Positions 1 to 13,400 of a DNA stretch of 64,000 bases are shown in pieces. A program made the translations under genes and the position numbers. This DNA is from Paramecium sonneborni (Eukaryota; Ciliophora; Oligohymenophorea; Peniculida; Parameciidae): NCBI GenBank assembly GCA_905182985.1, contig CAJJDN010000069.1, positions 29,949 through 93,948 on the forward strand, given 5' to 3'. Under the pieces are notes generated by a model. It did no database searches, was not told where the DNA came from, and saw nothing but the letters and a program-made list of their open reading frames with translations. Each line of letters opens with the position of its first letter. The first letter of the stretch is position 1.

Positions 1-750
1 TTATTTAAAAATTGTTATTTTGATAAAATTGATTCTAAAATTTCTACATGGTTTCCGTAAAATTAGTCAGTTAATTAAAATAATATATCTAACATTCTAA
101 ATAATTAAAGTGACTTCATAATTCATAAGATTTCTCCAATTCCAATTACTCGATTATCAGCGGTGGTTGGTGTTTAGATCTTATTTTCTTCTAGGATATT
201 AAATGAATTTGTATATTTTTTACTATCCTTACCTGTATAAATTATAATAAAGGCATAACTAAGATCCATAATCTATGAACCTTATTGATTGCCTATAACT
301 TGAAAAATTTACCACTTTATATGCTCTTATTCTTAATGCAATCTCATTGTCATCAAATATAAATAAGCATCTTGTTGTTAACTTTAAAATTTAAAGAAAC
401 TGAAGATTTACTTATAAATTCTTTTCATTTTTAAACATAATATTTATTTTTTAATTTTATTGTTAAAAGTGAAGTTTAACTTCTGAGAATACGTTTTTTT
501 TATTTTATTCTTGATCCAACATTGTTATTTTGATTTTTGTATAATTATAATATGCGAAAAATCAAACTTATTAATGTAATAAACCAAATGTTGATAATTT
601 TACGAATTACTAAAAAATAATAAACTATTATAATTAATTTCTATATTTTTTTGGTTAATTTCAATTAGTGAAGTGGATTTAGAAGAGTGATTTTTTTCAA
701 CTTATTTGCATAAGCATATCTAATTTAATATTCTTTAATCTTTCTTTATA
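1..750. other. Leading stretch, no supported gene
   Basis: Very AT-rich sequence in which I find no convincing coding frame on either strand under the ciliate code. A 73-codon frame opens at 751 and closes at 972, overlapping the start of the next gene. It has no recognisable feature and could be chance. Confidence 0.4.
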
Positions 751-968
751 ATGAATTATAATTTGAATTTTTACTTATTTCAAAACAATCCATATTTTCT
801 ACAAAGTGCATTATTAACTGAAACATTTAGTATTACTTTATATCAAATTTAATAAGCCATTAATTCTTTCTCCTCTATTATTAAATATAAAATAAATAAA
901 GGTCTACTTCACCATATATAAATTATTGCATTTATTCATTAATAATTATTTTAATAATAAGTGTTCCA

Positions 969-3900
969 ATGATTTTTCCCCTATTTGTCTTAATTGATGT
1001 TTCAAATTCATAATGGTAAGACCATCAGAAAAGGTTATATTATGATGTGAAATTTACTGAGGATTAATATTAAATCGCAAATTTTATAAATTGCACAACA
1101 CCTCCAACAAGCTATTTTACTCTCGATCGAAAATATCCATCAGCTTTTTATTTTTTGCTTATAAACAATAATTAAGCATACTTTTTTTCAGTGGATTTAT
1201 ATTTTCATGGTACTTGGGCATCTGAGACTGTTACAATTACATTTGGCTCATTTTTATATTAATATAATTACACTTCCCCTACAAAATATCAATTGACAAC
1301 AGGATTTTGTGATAACATCGCTTATGAAGTTAGAACTGTTAATTTTAAAATTGAACTCCCTGATCCAAATATAAATCAATACTAATTTACATCATTAAAT
1401 ATGAATGATGGATAAGTTTCAATTAGATATATTTATCTCCATTCTTAAGTGTTACCCATCATGTAAATATTGCACAGGACAAAAATTTAATTAATGTACA
1501 AGTTGCTATTATGGATTACCTACAAACAATATTTGTCCTCCCTGCCCATCTAATTAATTTTATGAGAAAGATAAGGGATGCAGAGATATTTGCAATATTT
1601 AAACTCCTTTATACTCTAATGGGTTTTGTTAAAATTATCCAAGTATTTAAATTTAAATACAATAGATAGCTATTCTATAAATTGGGTTTGGGTACATTTC
1701 AAATTCTGGGTTAATATATATGATCCACTAAATTTAGATACAACTCCAACAATTATATAAAATTAATTATTATTAGGAGTATTTAAGTTTTATTCTGGAT
1801 TCTCTTTATTATTTCAATTATTCTAAACCAATTCCTAAGCAATCTATTCAATTGGGCTTAGAATTAGTGTTATAACTCTTAATGATATTCCACTCAATTG
1901 TGGAATATAGTTTTTGATTAATAATACTTATTCAAGTTCAATTTATAGAAATGAATCAGGAATTTAAACGCATAGAATAACAATTTATGAAACTAGTAGT
2001 TAAGGGGCATATTTAAATTATTCTTCAAATAAGTTATATACTTTGATTACATACGTTAATCTTCCAAACTATCCTTTTCTTTTTTCAGCAAAAGGGAATT
2101 ATTCGTAATAGTTAATATATTATAAATTAGTGATAATACAGCAGGATGGGGATTCAGGGAAGTTTCAATTACTTCAGGATATTGCCCTTAAAATTGTATA
2201 TTATGTGAGGTATCATTTAAATGCTCAACTTGTAAAAGCGGATATTATATGCATAACAATATTACATGTACTAGTTGTTAAGAACCATATTAGAAATTAA
2301 AGGGTTCTTACTGTAATGATTTTGATAATGAAACACCTTGTATCTCATTTATATATATATAGACTCTTAATATTTAACAAAAGACTTTATAGATTTTGGA
2401 CACGATCCTGAATAATATATATAATATATACTAGTCTCTTAAAATGGGACAAATTTTTTAAAAGGTTCAGATATATATTATTCAAATTTGTATTGGAGTT
2501 TGAACTCATTTTGGTCAAGAATTTTTGGAGGTCCTCTAATATGGGCTTAAGCTAAATTTTAAAGGACTCATAATGTAGATGACCCTCATCATGGTATCAC
2601 TATTGCATTTTATATACTTTATGGACCAGCATTTCCATCAGATGGTTTGTTTATTTATACAATTGAAAATAACCAACCAGTTTCTAAATCAACCAAAAAT
2701 TTTACTCGTAAATATTCTAATGGAGTAAAATATGATAGAGTTTATGAAAGAATTAATCATAACACAAATACATTAACAATAAGTTGGGAATGTTTTGGAC
2801 CAAATAACGAACCAATTAAAGCTTATTGTGGATTTTATAATTATTACGTAGCTATTCATAAATGCTAACCTTATTGTTTATAATGTTCAAATGAAACGAC
2901 ATGTTTATAATGGAATAGTGACTATGATGAAAATATTGTTAAATTCTCATAAGAAGAGTGTTTAATTAACTAATATCATGATAAAGATTCTTATAGATGT
3001 TTTGATTGTCCAATATCTTGTTTAACATGTACATCTAAAATTGATTGTTAAAAATGTTAATCTACTTATACATAAACTATATTAGGATGTGTTTGTAAAT
3101 AGAATCAATATGAAGATTCAAATCAATGTTTAGACTGCCCAATTGAATGTAATTAATGTTAAAGTTCAAACAACTGTATAGAGTGTTTAATTACAAATAA
3201 TAGATACCTAAAAAATTAATAGTGTATATGTATTGATGGATACTATTCAATTTTATCTAATCCTTAATGTAAAAAATGTCATTAATTTTGTAAAACTTGC
3301 AGTGGACCTACTTCTGATGATTGTTTGACTTGCAATAATATTATTAATATTGAATATGTTGAAACAACATGCAAATGCCCAATAGGATTGTTTTATTAAG
3401 CAGCTACAAATTCATGCTCTTAGTGTCATTCATCATGTTAACCTGCTTTAAAGGAACATTAGAAAGTTGTTAAACTTGTGATGCTTCTTTGAATAGAATT
3501 TTAAAAGGGTTAAAATGTGTATGTGTACCTGGTTATTATGAACTAAATAGCATATGTACAAGTATTTAGATAATAATTAATTTTAGACTGTCCAAATACA
3601 GAAAATATTTTATTAACTTCTTGTTATAAATTTTGTACTAATCATTATATATGGCACACAAATGAATGTAATTCTTGTGATCCTGGATTTCATTTAATTT
3701 CTGGAGAATGTTTACCTATTTGTGGTGATTTATAAATATTAGGATATGAATAATGCGAAGATAATAATAATATTTTAGACGATTTATGTTATAATTGTTA
3801 ATATTAATGTCCAGCTTATTGTTTAACTTGTGATGAATCAACTACTTTACCTTGTCCTGATATTTGTGGAGATGGAATGATTACTGGAATTGAATAATGT

Positions 3901-5273
3901 GAAGATGGGAATATTATTTAATATGATGGATGCTTTGATTGTTAATATGAATGTTAATCTTAATGTACAAAATGTATTAAAGGTGAGTGTTTTGAATGTA
4001 ATACTGGTGGATGGTATACTGATTTAACAGTTCAACCTTGGTTATGTAAAGAGTAATGTGGAGATCAAGTAGTAGTTGGATAGGAATAATGCGATGATGG
4101 TAATCAAGTTGATACAGATGGATGCAAAGATTGCAAATATTTTTGTAGAATTGGATGTTCTTCTTGTGATTATACTATTGGTAAATGTTTAACTTGTGAA
4201 TTACCTGGATTTGTTCCAGAAAAGTATTATTGCAAAAATAATTGTGGAGATGGGTTAGTTGTAACTGATCCTTCTGGGATATATTCTGAACAATGTGATG
4301 ATAGAAATAAAATTGATGATGATGGATGTAATAACAGTTGCCAATTTTAATGTCAATCACCATCGATATGCAAGAGTTGTATAAATAATAGATGTGAAGT
4401 ATGTGCCACTGGATATTTACTATATGATACTAAAATATGTCATTCAATATGCGGAGATTCTATAAAACTCCCTAATGAATAATGCGAGGATGGTAAGATA
4501 TTACCATATAAGGGGTGTAGAATTGCAAAGCAAAATGTTAATCCTCCTGTATTACTTGTGATAATACTGGACTTGGTTGTTTGGCTTGTAAAGTTGGTTA
4601 TAAAAGAATTGATAATTTTTGTTATTCAATTTGTGGAGATAAAATTGTAACAGAGGATGAAGAATGTGATGATGGCAATTTAATTTTTGGGGATGGTTGT
4701 CATTAATGTTATTTTAGCTGCCCTTGCTAAATGTGTATAGATAGAATTTGTGTAGATTGTCCTGAAGATCATTTTTTATATAAGAGTTAATGTCTTAACT
4801 TAAAAGAAAACATTAATTTAATTGAAACTCCTATTTTTTTATTTTCCAATTTAAGCATAACTTAAACTTTCAAGGCTTAATCTGCTTAAATTAGTAAAAT
4901 TCAATTAAAAATAAAGATTGGTGAGCTTTTAGAAAAAATAATTAATCGAATTGGTCAAAATATAGAAATTATTTATGAATATTTTCCTTATGTAAAAATA
5001 GAAATTAATTTGAAATGCTCTAAGAATAAGATTGCTAAGATGCATATTATTAGATCTAATTATGAGATAGGAACTAATAATCAAGATTATATATTCACAT
5101 ACTAATGTCATGAAATCGTTAATCATTTATTAGTATTATCTTTTAGGTTAGATAAAATAGTGTTAAGAGATGAAATAATACTAACAAAAATTTCAGAGGA
5201 TGAGTTGATATTATACACTATATATGAACAGTATCCATAAAGGCTGTTATAAATCACATTTTTTGATGTTTGA
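969..5273 (+). CDS. Secreted cysteine-rich DUF4215 / furin-like repeat protein
   Basis: Unidentified large surface or secreted protein of about 1,400 residues. The start ATG at 969 opens a hydrophobic, signal-peptide-like N terminus (MIFPLFVLI). The body is rich in C-x2-C and C-x3-C modules. The second half carries about six DUF4215 units with the signature CGD...EQCDDGN...DGC (near 3721, 3865, 4057, 4246, 4450 and 4636). Such proteins are abundant in ciliates and are thought to be secreted or membrane-exposed; the ligand is unknown. Four tiny introns restore the frame: 1643-1665, 2105-2130, 2340-2362 and 3562-3586; a longer one or a base error lies near 1417-1450. Two further frame jumps, near 3445 and 4527, are not intron-like and fall inside cysteine modules (see findings). 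It ends at TGA 5271-5273. The family call is firm; whether the gene is intact is not. Confidence 0.8.
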
Positions 5274-6030
5274 TGAATTATTATCGTAATAAAGATCTAT
5301 TAAAAATCCAATATATTTCTTTATTCATAAATGTTAATTTTATTAATATTAAAACAATATTAAGATCTAATATATTTAGCACAGAATTAAAATAGATTTT
5401 AATCAAATTTTTCTGAAACTTATTATTCTATAAATTATAAAAATTGGGATAAATCTTTGATATTATAAATCTCTTTTTTATTATATAATAGCAAATCCTT
5501 TTTTATTTAATACTTTATATATGATCATTGAAAAGTCTCAAACAAACTATGATCTTTAGAAGCTTGTTTTAAAAATATATTAATCTCTTAATAATTCTAA
5601 ATAAAATAAAAAGGATTATTCAATATTTATTTCTTTTTTCATAATATTAAAATTCAAAAGCACTCTAATTTTTTTTTATGATTTCAATTTTTCTTCAATA
5701 TCTAATCATTGTCTTTCAATTTATTCTTATTCGTCTCTATGAGAAGTATTAAACAAAATTCTTAAGTAATAATTCAAGTCCCGCGAAAAAATTTTTTTGT
5801 AATATCCTGATAATGCAAATGTATCAGAGCTAATCATTTCAATAGTAGATTTAAATTACTAATTATTAGATAAATTAATTATTGAAGTGAGCAAATATTA
5901 ATACCTATTTTTAGATACTTTAATAGAAACGAATTATTTAATGAATATTAAGAAATGTTGAATTTTTCTACTTTAATAAAGTGTGATTTTTTTAATTTTT
6001 TTATTCAAAGATTATTCTATATATTCATAT
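5274..6030 (-). CDS. Unrecognised protein, boundaries uncertain
   Basis: On the complement a frame with protein-like composition runs through most of this interval, with stretches such as SSDTFALSGYYKKIF, NTSHRDEQEQIER and SQFLQFIEQQVSEKF. I do not recognise the family. One in-frame TGA interrupts it near 5705, and another frame change is needed near 5535, which could be tiny introns, base errors or decay. I could not fix an ATG or a clean stop; the frame continues into the 3' end of the cysteine-rich gene, so the two are tail to tail or overlap. Confidence 0.35.
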
Positions 6031-6076
6031 CAACTAAATATGTTAATAATTGTATAAATAATTCAAAAAGACGAAA

Positions 6077-7376
6077 ATGACTGATTTTATCTAAGTTTTT
6101 AAATTCTTAAAATCATCAATTTTATCTATTCTTTCCGAAAAATATGGCACAATTTTAATACCGCTTTGTACCTTTTAAATTAACTCCTTTATTTAGAGTA
6201 TTTAAACAATTCTATCATAATCATAGTCTCATAAATTAATGTTCCCTGCTATTCATATTTTTAGTAATTATTAACAATATTTCAAATAATATACACGTTC
6301 AATTTATACTAACCTATTTTAGCAATTTTAAATACTTTTTATAAGAATTTGCTACATTCTACATTTAATTTAGTATTTGCATACCCAAACAAATAAATTA
6401 AAGCAATATATAATAATTGATATATTGGTTGATTTTACGAAATTCTGGTTCAACAAACTTTTCGAGTGGGCTAATTTTATTTTATTTTAATCTAAGTTAT
6501 TTTCAACTTATAACAAAGAATAATATGATTATTCTTTATTTGTTAAAGCAATTTTCATTCATAAGAAAGCAGAACTCAAATTCAATATATAATAATATTA
6601 TATTTAAATTATATATTTTTATATAAATTAAAAAAAAATTGGATAAGATTAAAGAATTACATCCTGAATTCAAAAATAATTAATTGGTCCATAAAAATCT
6701 ATACCTTTTTAGGTCCTTACTTCATTAAGATTTCTTAGTTTAATACTTCATAACTCTGCTATATTAAAAAAATTCAATGAAGTAAAAGTAGTCTTAGAAT
6801 CTCTTAATGGCTCCAAAAAAGAAATAAAGAATTTTCAAGAACATATAAAAATAATTAAAAATTTTCTGTGTTTTAGATATACTAGAAATACTAAGATAAT
6901 TTTCTGATCATATATTTATATCTTTAAAATTTGGAGATATTATTTAAAAGTAAATTAATTACTAATCCACACCTTGAGATACATATTTGAAATTGCAAAA
7001 AGGATTTCAATATAAAATCATATTTTATGTCATTGCCCTGTAACTAGATTAAAAGTGAATTAGCAATAAATTGATAAAAAATTCCACTCTCTGCTTTAAA
7101 TCATCTAATTTATGCTTTGAAAAAACCTCAAATATAAGAGATATGTTTAGATTATTAATGAAGATTTTATCCAAATACTTATCAATATTTAAAAATAATA
7201 GATATTTGTTTCATTTAATTATAAAAATATTGATAATGATATTTCTGAAAAGTGCCTATTAAAATAAAATTGAAAATCAAGAGGATTTGAATGAAATATA
7301 ATTTTTATAAGATAATAATAATAAAATCTAACAAGAAAATATGATTGAAGAAATATATTTTAATTGTAAGTATTGA
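6077..7376 (+). CDS. Unrecognised helical protein with several tiny introns
   Basis: From ATG 6077 the frame reads MTDFIQVFKFLKSS and continues through helix-rich, moderately charged sequence such as DFTKFWFNKLFEWANF, FNEVKVVLESLNGSKKEI and LRYIFEIAKRIS, ending at TGA 7374-7376. A 26-nt intron (GTCCTTACTT...TTCTTAG, about 6712-6737) joins two pieces in frame, and three or four more joins or base errors are needed downstream. No domain is recognised; the texture suggests helical repeats. It converges on the SecA gene, whose stop is about 90 bp away. Coding status is likely from composition and spliced frame continuity, but exon edges are approximate. Confidence 0.5.
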
Positions 7377-7465
7377 TAAAGAAGCTTTCAAGAAACAAAT
7401 CATCAACGATATTATTATATATTTATATTAGGCTAAAACCCAAATTATTTTTTTTAATATTATTA

Positions 7466-10400
7466 TCATTTTTCTTCATCCTTTTCTTAAGGGTCAGCCT
7501 ATTGTTATTCATGGTCAGCCTATTTTAAATCATCTTATATTTAAGGGTCAGCCTATTTTCGTTCATCTTGTTTTATTTTTTTTTATTTTTTCTTATTTGA
7601 CTTTTTATTTTATTTGGTATTTGATTCCTTTTATCTTTTTTATAAAAGTTCTAGTAAATTACTGAGAAATTTTTTTGTAGTTGAAGACTTTTAATAAATA
7701 AAATATGTTGGAATGGCCACTCCAAATAAAGATTTTACAAATTTTTTAGAATTCTCAGATAAATACTCTGAAAAAAAGCCTCCTATCAAATCTCCCCATT
7801 ATTCACAATTTTTTATAATTTCTTAAATAACATCATTTTCATTATCATTTTCATTATCATTTTCATTATCTTCTTCTTAGATTTATTTTTCTTTAGGTAT
7901 TTTTTATTATTTATTTGTATATTTTATTTAAGATTTTCTAATTTTATTTTAATTTTCATTTTTTGACGGTTTTTTACCACCAACAAATAATAATTGATTT
8001 GCATCTTAAGGATATCTATCTTTAATCCAATTTGCAGCTTCAAGAATGGTTTATCCATTTTCTAATTTTAAAGTTTATGAAGCAACTTAATTTCTTAACA
8101 TTTAAATATTATTTTCATTAACTTCAATATTGAGTTATTTTAATGCAACAGCATATGTACAGTTATTTTATCCAAATTTATTTATTGGATCAAATATTGT
8201 TCCATCTTTTTATAAGAGAATATCATGTCCAATAATAGCATTTCCAAAATCATCTACTTAATTAATATGTATTCTTATATCTTAATTAGGATATTAATTT
8301 CTAATTTCATTAATAAATTCTTCATTTAAAAGATCAGATTCTTATACTTAAATTTCTTCTGAGTTTATGTTATATATTTGATCAATAATAATTTTATCCT
8401 TAAGATCAGCAGGTTTATCAGCCTTAATATGTTCTGCATCAAGAATAATTTAATTATTATTAGTATCTTTATCATTTTGATTAAAGTTAATATTCTAAAT
8501 AATGTATATTTATTAAAAGGCAACAGTGTATGATTTAGCTGTATCCTTAATATCTTCAGCATATGTCTTACCATCATTAATTTATCTTTAAAGTTATGCA
8601 AACGCATATCCAGTAGCTTAATTAACTCCTAAAGTAGTCCAAGGATTAATCAAATAAGAGTCAATTATTCTTACTATCACATCTGTAAGATTCTTGCTGA
8701 TTATATTTGAGAAGTTCATTAAATCCTAATCTATATATATTTTATTTTCGCAATCTTTTATCTTTTTTAGAAATTCTTTTATTCTAATTCTCTTTTCGGG
8801 TGTTATTTGAAGTTATTAAAGTTTATTTTCTTAGTCTTGGGTTATTTCGTAATATGGATATTCATAAATTTTATTTTGTTTAAATACGTTAATCACTGAA
8901 TCATATTCTTATCTTTAAACTTCAGATTCTTTAAAATCTTTTATTAAAGGATGTAATAATCGCTTATATCCATAAAATGCCTCGGCATATTCCTACAAAT
9001 CTTTAATTATTTATTATGGAACTTTATTTATGAGAGAATGAATTTCATACATTCCTGAAAAAGCAGCCAAAACTCTTGCAATTGCTCCTATTTCACTAGG
9101 AATTCCTTATTAATTCAAATATGTTAATCTTTGTAAATAATTAAGCATAAAATCACTTATTTATCTTAAAAAACTACTATTCTACAAATAACTTATTAAA
9201 ATCCCCTCGATTTATTTTTGCAATTTAGTTTTACTTTAATTTAATTCTAATTAGTCTATCACTAACATTTTCTTTAAGAAACTCTTGGTATCGTATTCCT
9301 TAAATTTCTCCATAATTTTCTATGAAATGTAGTATTAAATTCCTGGCATTTTTGAGTCAATTATATAATTGATTGATTAATTAACTCCTAAATTTATTCC
9401 TTTTTAAACTATCATCTATGTAGTATTATTTAAAGTTTATTTAAATGCCAATTAATATAGTTTCTTTGATTATTAATTTAATTATGACCATGCTGATTTT
9501 AAAAAAGACTTTCCAAATATATATCCTCTAATTGCGAATTGTTCTTTAGTTTCTGTAAGTGCTTACCTTGGAAAAGTATTCACAATTCCCTTTCCTGCAT
9601 CTTTCAAGTTGCTTAAACCAAGAGTTACACATGATATTGTCACACTCAAAATTTTTTATTTTGCATAGTTAGACCAACGAAAATCTCTGTTCATATAAAC
9701 AAATCCTGAATTTACACTATCAGCTATTCCTTCTGAAATCAGAGCCATCCCTGCATTTGCACCAAAACCTGTTCCAACTAACATTATTCCACCTACCACT
9801 TATAGTGCAGCTATCGTATTTAATGCTAATAAACTGCGATAAGGAATAAACTTTTTCTCATTTATTTCATAAATTTATGATATACCTCTATTAGATAATT
9901 CTTCCAATTCTATTTATGCCCTTGATTTCTCTTACATAAATAAATCTTCTAATGTACCTTTATCCTTAGTAATTTCAATCCTCTCTTCATTTACTGATGC
10001 CTTCTCAATAATTTATTCTAAATTTTCTTAATCCACTTCTTTAAATATTAATTGGAATTCAATATTTTTCTATCTTAATACTTAAATTAAACTTATTGCT
10101 TCATCCTATTTTAAACTCCTAAAACTGGCTATTGCATTCTAATCCTCATTAAAATCTATGATTAACTCACTGTATTCAATTTTTTTGAATTTTATATTAA
10201 TATATATCTATTCACACAATTCAAAGGCTTTTATAAGTTTTTATTTATCTTACTCTTACATACTTAATTTTACTATAAGATCCTATTCATCACTTAATTG
10301 ATTAATATACTTCAGAGCATCCTAATTCTAATAATTTTCATAAAGTTTGCTTTCTTTCATCCATATTTAAAAATTTTCAGAATTTATAAGCTAAATAACT

Positions 10401-13400
10401 GGCATAATTAATTCTTTAGTAGCTTTCATTTCTATATCGATTGATTGTGATTTAATTTTCTCTACTATAGTTTTCGCAAATTAATGACTAATACCCTAAT
10501 ATTGTAAGTCTAAAGCTGCTTAGCTATTTTTATGAAATACCTTTGAATTTATAATTATAGATGAATTTTCATTAACATTTAAAATCTACAAATTAAATAT
10601 TTAATTTAAATCTTTACATTTTTCAATTTTTGCTTTTGCTTCTTCTATTTATAATTATTCGAATTTCTTCTCGCCTTAAATTTTAAGATTAACTTAAGTC
10701 GTTTTTTATTTCTAATATTAATCTAATTTCATCAATAGGAAGTCTCTATCAGAAGCATAATAGTTCTCATTTTTCTCAAGGATTGCAATAATTTATTGAA
10801 GCTTCATTTAGTTGAGTTAGATACAAATATTGGGATTTTAATCAATTTTGGGAAACTTTCTCTTTACATAATTAAAATAGGATTCTTAATCTTTTATTGT
10901 ATCCTCAGCTTGATCTTTATTTCCACAATCGTATCTTACAGTTAAATCATTAAAAACAATATCATAGCTATCAAAAGGTTCAATTTGATTCTTTTGTAAT
11001 TTTTCCATTATTTTTATTTTTGGTTATTCTACTTCGATGGGAACAACATTTTCACAGTTACCTTTCTAAACATTTCCATATATAGTAATTAATCTTTATG
11101 ATTTCTTTATGGTTTGAATTGCTTGCTTGATTGAATTGATATAAGATCCTAAGATAGTAATTTTAAGTTGAATTTACTGTGATAGACTAGTTTTATTATC
11201 CAATTAACATTAAGAAATGACACATGTTATAAGTTGCTATTCTTGAAGCACTATTTATAAAGAATTATTTAATAATTTTTAGATTATTTCTTTAAATTGA
11301 GTATTCTTACTACTCTCTTTTTTTAATAGTACTAAACTTTAATAATAATATGCTGCTGCTGCACACCCTGATTCATCAAGTTTTTATGCTTCTTCGAATT
11401 ATTTCAAAGCTTTTTTATATCCACCATTTTTGAAAATTAAAGGTATTGTGTCTAAGTAAAATTTACCTATTTAAATTTTATAATATGGATTTTTTATTAT
11501 TTAATTATTTTCAATACTTTCCAAAATATCTCTTTGAAAAATATTATATTCCTAATTAGCATTATTTATTTTAATTTAATTTTTATCTATTTTTTATATA
11601 AATAAAGCCCAATTCTCTTCAATACTTTTAATTATGATTAGTTCCTCTTTAGTATAATCTAAATTTTTCTATTTAGATTATTTAATTTAATAATGAACAT
11701 TTTTATTCTGTTCTTCTAACATCTTACATTATTCACTTAGAAAATCTGTATAATTTTAAAAAATTTTTACTCTTATGTTTTCTCTAATAAAATCTAAGAA
11801 AAGACAAAATTTTTCGAACAATTAATCCTTCAAATTTATAAGAACTAATTAATTTTGTAAATAATCATCTAAATATTTAGATTCCTATTCATCCCTTGCT
11901 TCTCTAATTTTAGTAAAGTCTTAAAAACCATATTTGATTAATTCATCTTTTGATAAAATCATTTAACCTGTTCCTCTTTTTCCTTACCTTGCAGTTCTTC
12001 CAAAAACTTAATCATCCACTCTTTTATTTGATGTTAAATAAGATAGAATAACATGTAATCCTCCATTTTTTTCAATATCATCATCAGTTTTAATATCTGT
12101 ACCTCTTCCAGCAAGATTAGTAGCAACAAAAATTTATTCAGGAGCTATATATTCTATTTATCTCTCTTAATTCATATTATTCATTACATAAAGTTTTAAT
12201 TTGTATTTTTCATATTTATCTAATAAATGATTATAAATTTATTAAGCATTTGCTATTGTTTAACAAATTATTAAAACTCCCCTTTTTTTGTGTCTTGCTT
12301 CATCAATAGCAGATTCACAAATCTCATCAATCCATCTATTTTAATCAACAAACCTTGTTGGAAATTCAATATATAATTTTTCCTTTGAAAGTGGTATAAA
12401 TACTAAATCCACATTATAAACTTAACTAAGTACTTCTTAGGCTTTTTCTGAACCTAAAGTTCCTGTCAATCCAAATAATTTATCTTTATATAATTTAAAA
12501 TATCCGACATTAGACAAAAAGTTTGTAGTGAAACTTTCTGATGTTATTTTTAAATTATGTTTTATTTATAAAAATTAATGTAATCCATCACCCCAATTAG
12601 TTTAAAATTATATAAGACCTGTACTATCAAAATCAACTGGTTTTATTTCATCTTCATCAATTATATAATGAACATTTTCCTAATATTTAAATGCTGCTAA
12701 AAATGCATTTTTTATCCAATTTGGTAATTATAATTCTACGAATTCTAAAAAATTCTTTGGAATTTAAATTTTTCCTAATGAATTTTGTTCATCTGATTAC
12801 TTCTCATTTTAATTATCAAAGTTTTGACTTACTTAACTGTTCACTTCTTTAATATAAAATTCCAGTAAATCTTCATTTATTTCAATTTTTTAAGTTTTTT
12901 ATTTTACATAATAACATTTTTCCTTTTCAAAAATTATATTTTTGCTTAATTCATTAACTTTTAACCAAATAATTATATACAAAGGATGTAATTGATCTAA
13001 ACCAGTTATTGGTGTGGACAATCTTGCTAATTTAGTATTATCATCAATTAACATAGTATCTACTTCATCTACAATAGCAATTTATTATTTTCTCTATCCT
13101 AAAGTATCTAATTTACTGTATTATTATCTGAGTATATCAAATTAAAATTAAGATACTTCTCCATAAACTATATCCTTCTCATAACATTTTTTAGGGCCTT
13201 TAGAATAAATTCCTTTATCACTATTATCAGCACATTCTAAATTAAAATATCTAAATAATTCTAAATAATATTATGAATCTCTTTAGGCTAAAATTGGAGA
13301 GCTTGTAATAATGTCAACTTTATAACCTTTTAATGCAAAAATCAATGCAATTATTACAATTATTGTAGATTTGCCTTCTCCGGTTGCAACTTACAATAAT

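Noticed and set aside
3437..3462. A 26-nt GT...TAG segment that could be an intron
   Set aside because: Removing it would delete two cysteines of a strictly spaced module, whereas adding one base restores the module exactly. A base error or frameshift fits better.
8365..8607. An 80-codon minus-strand ORF
   Set aside because: It is an alternative frame inside the SecA-type gene; the real frame there encodes different, conserved-looking sequence.
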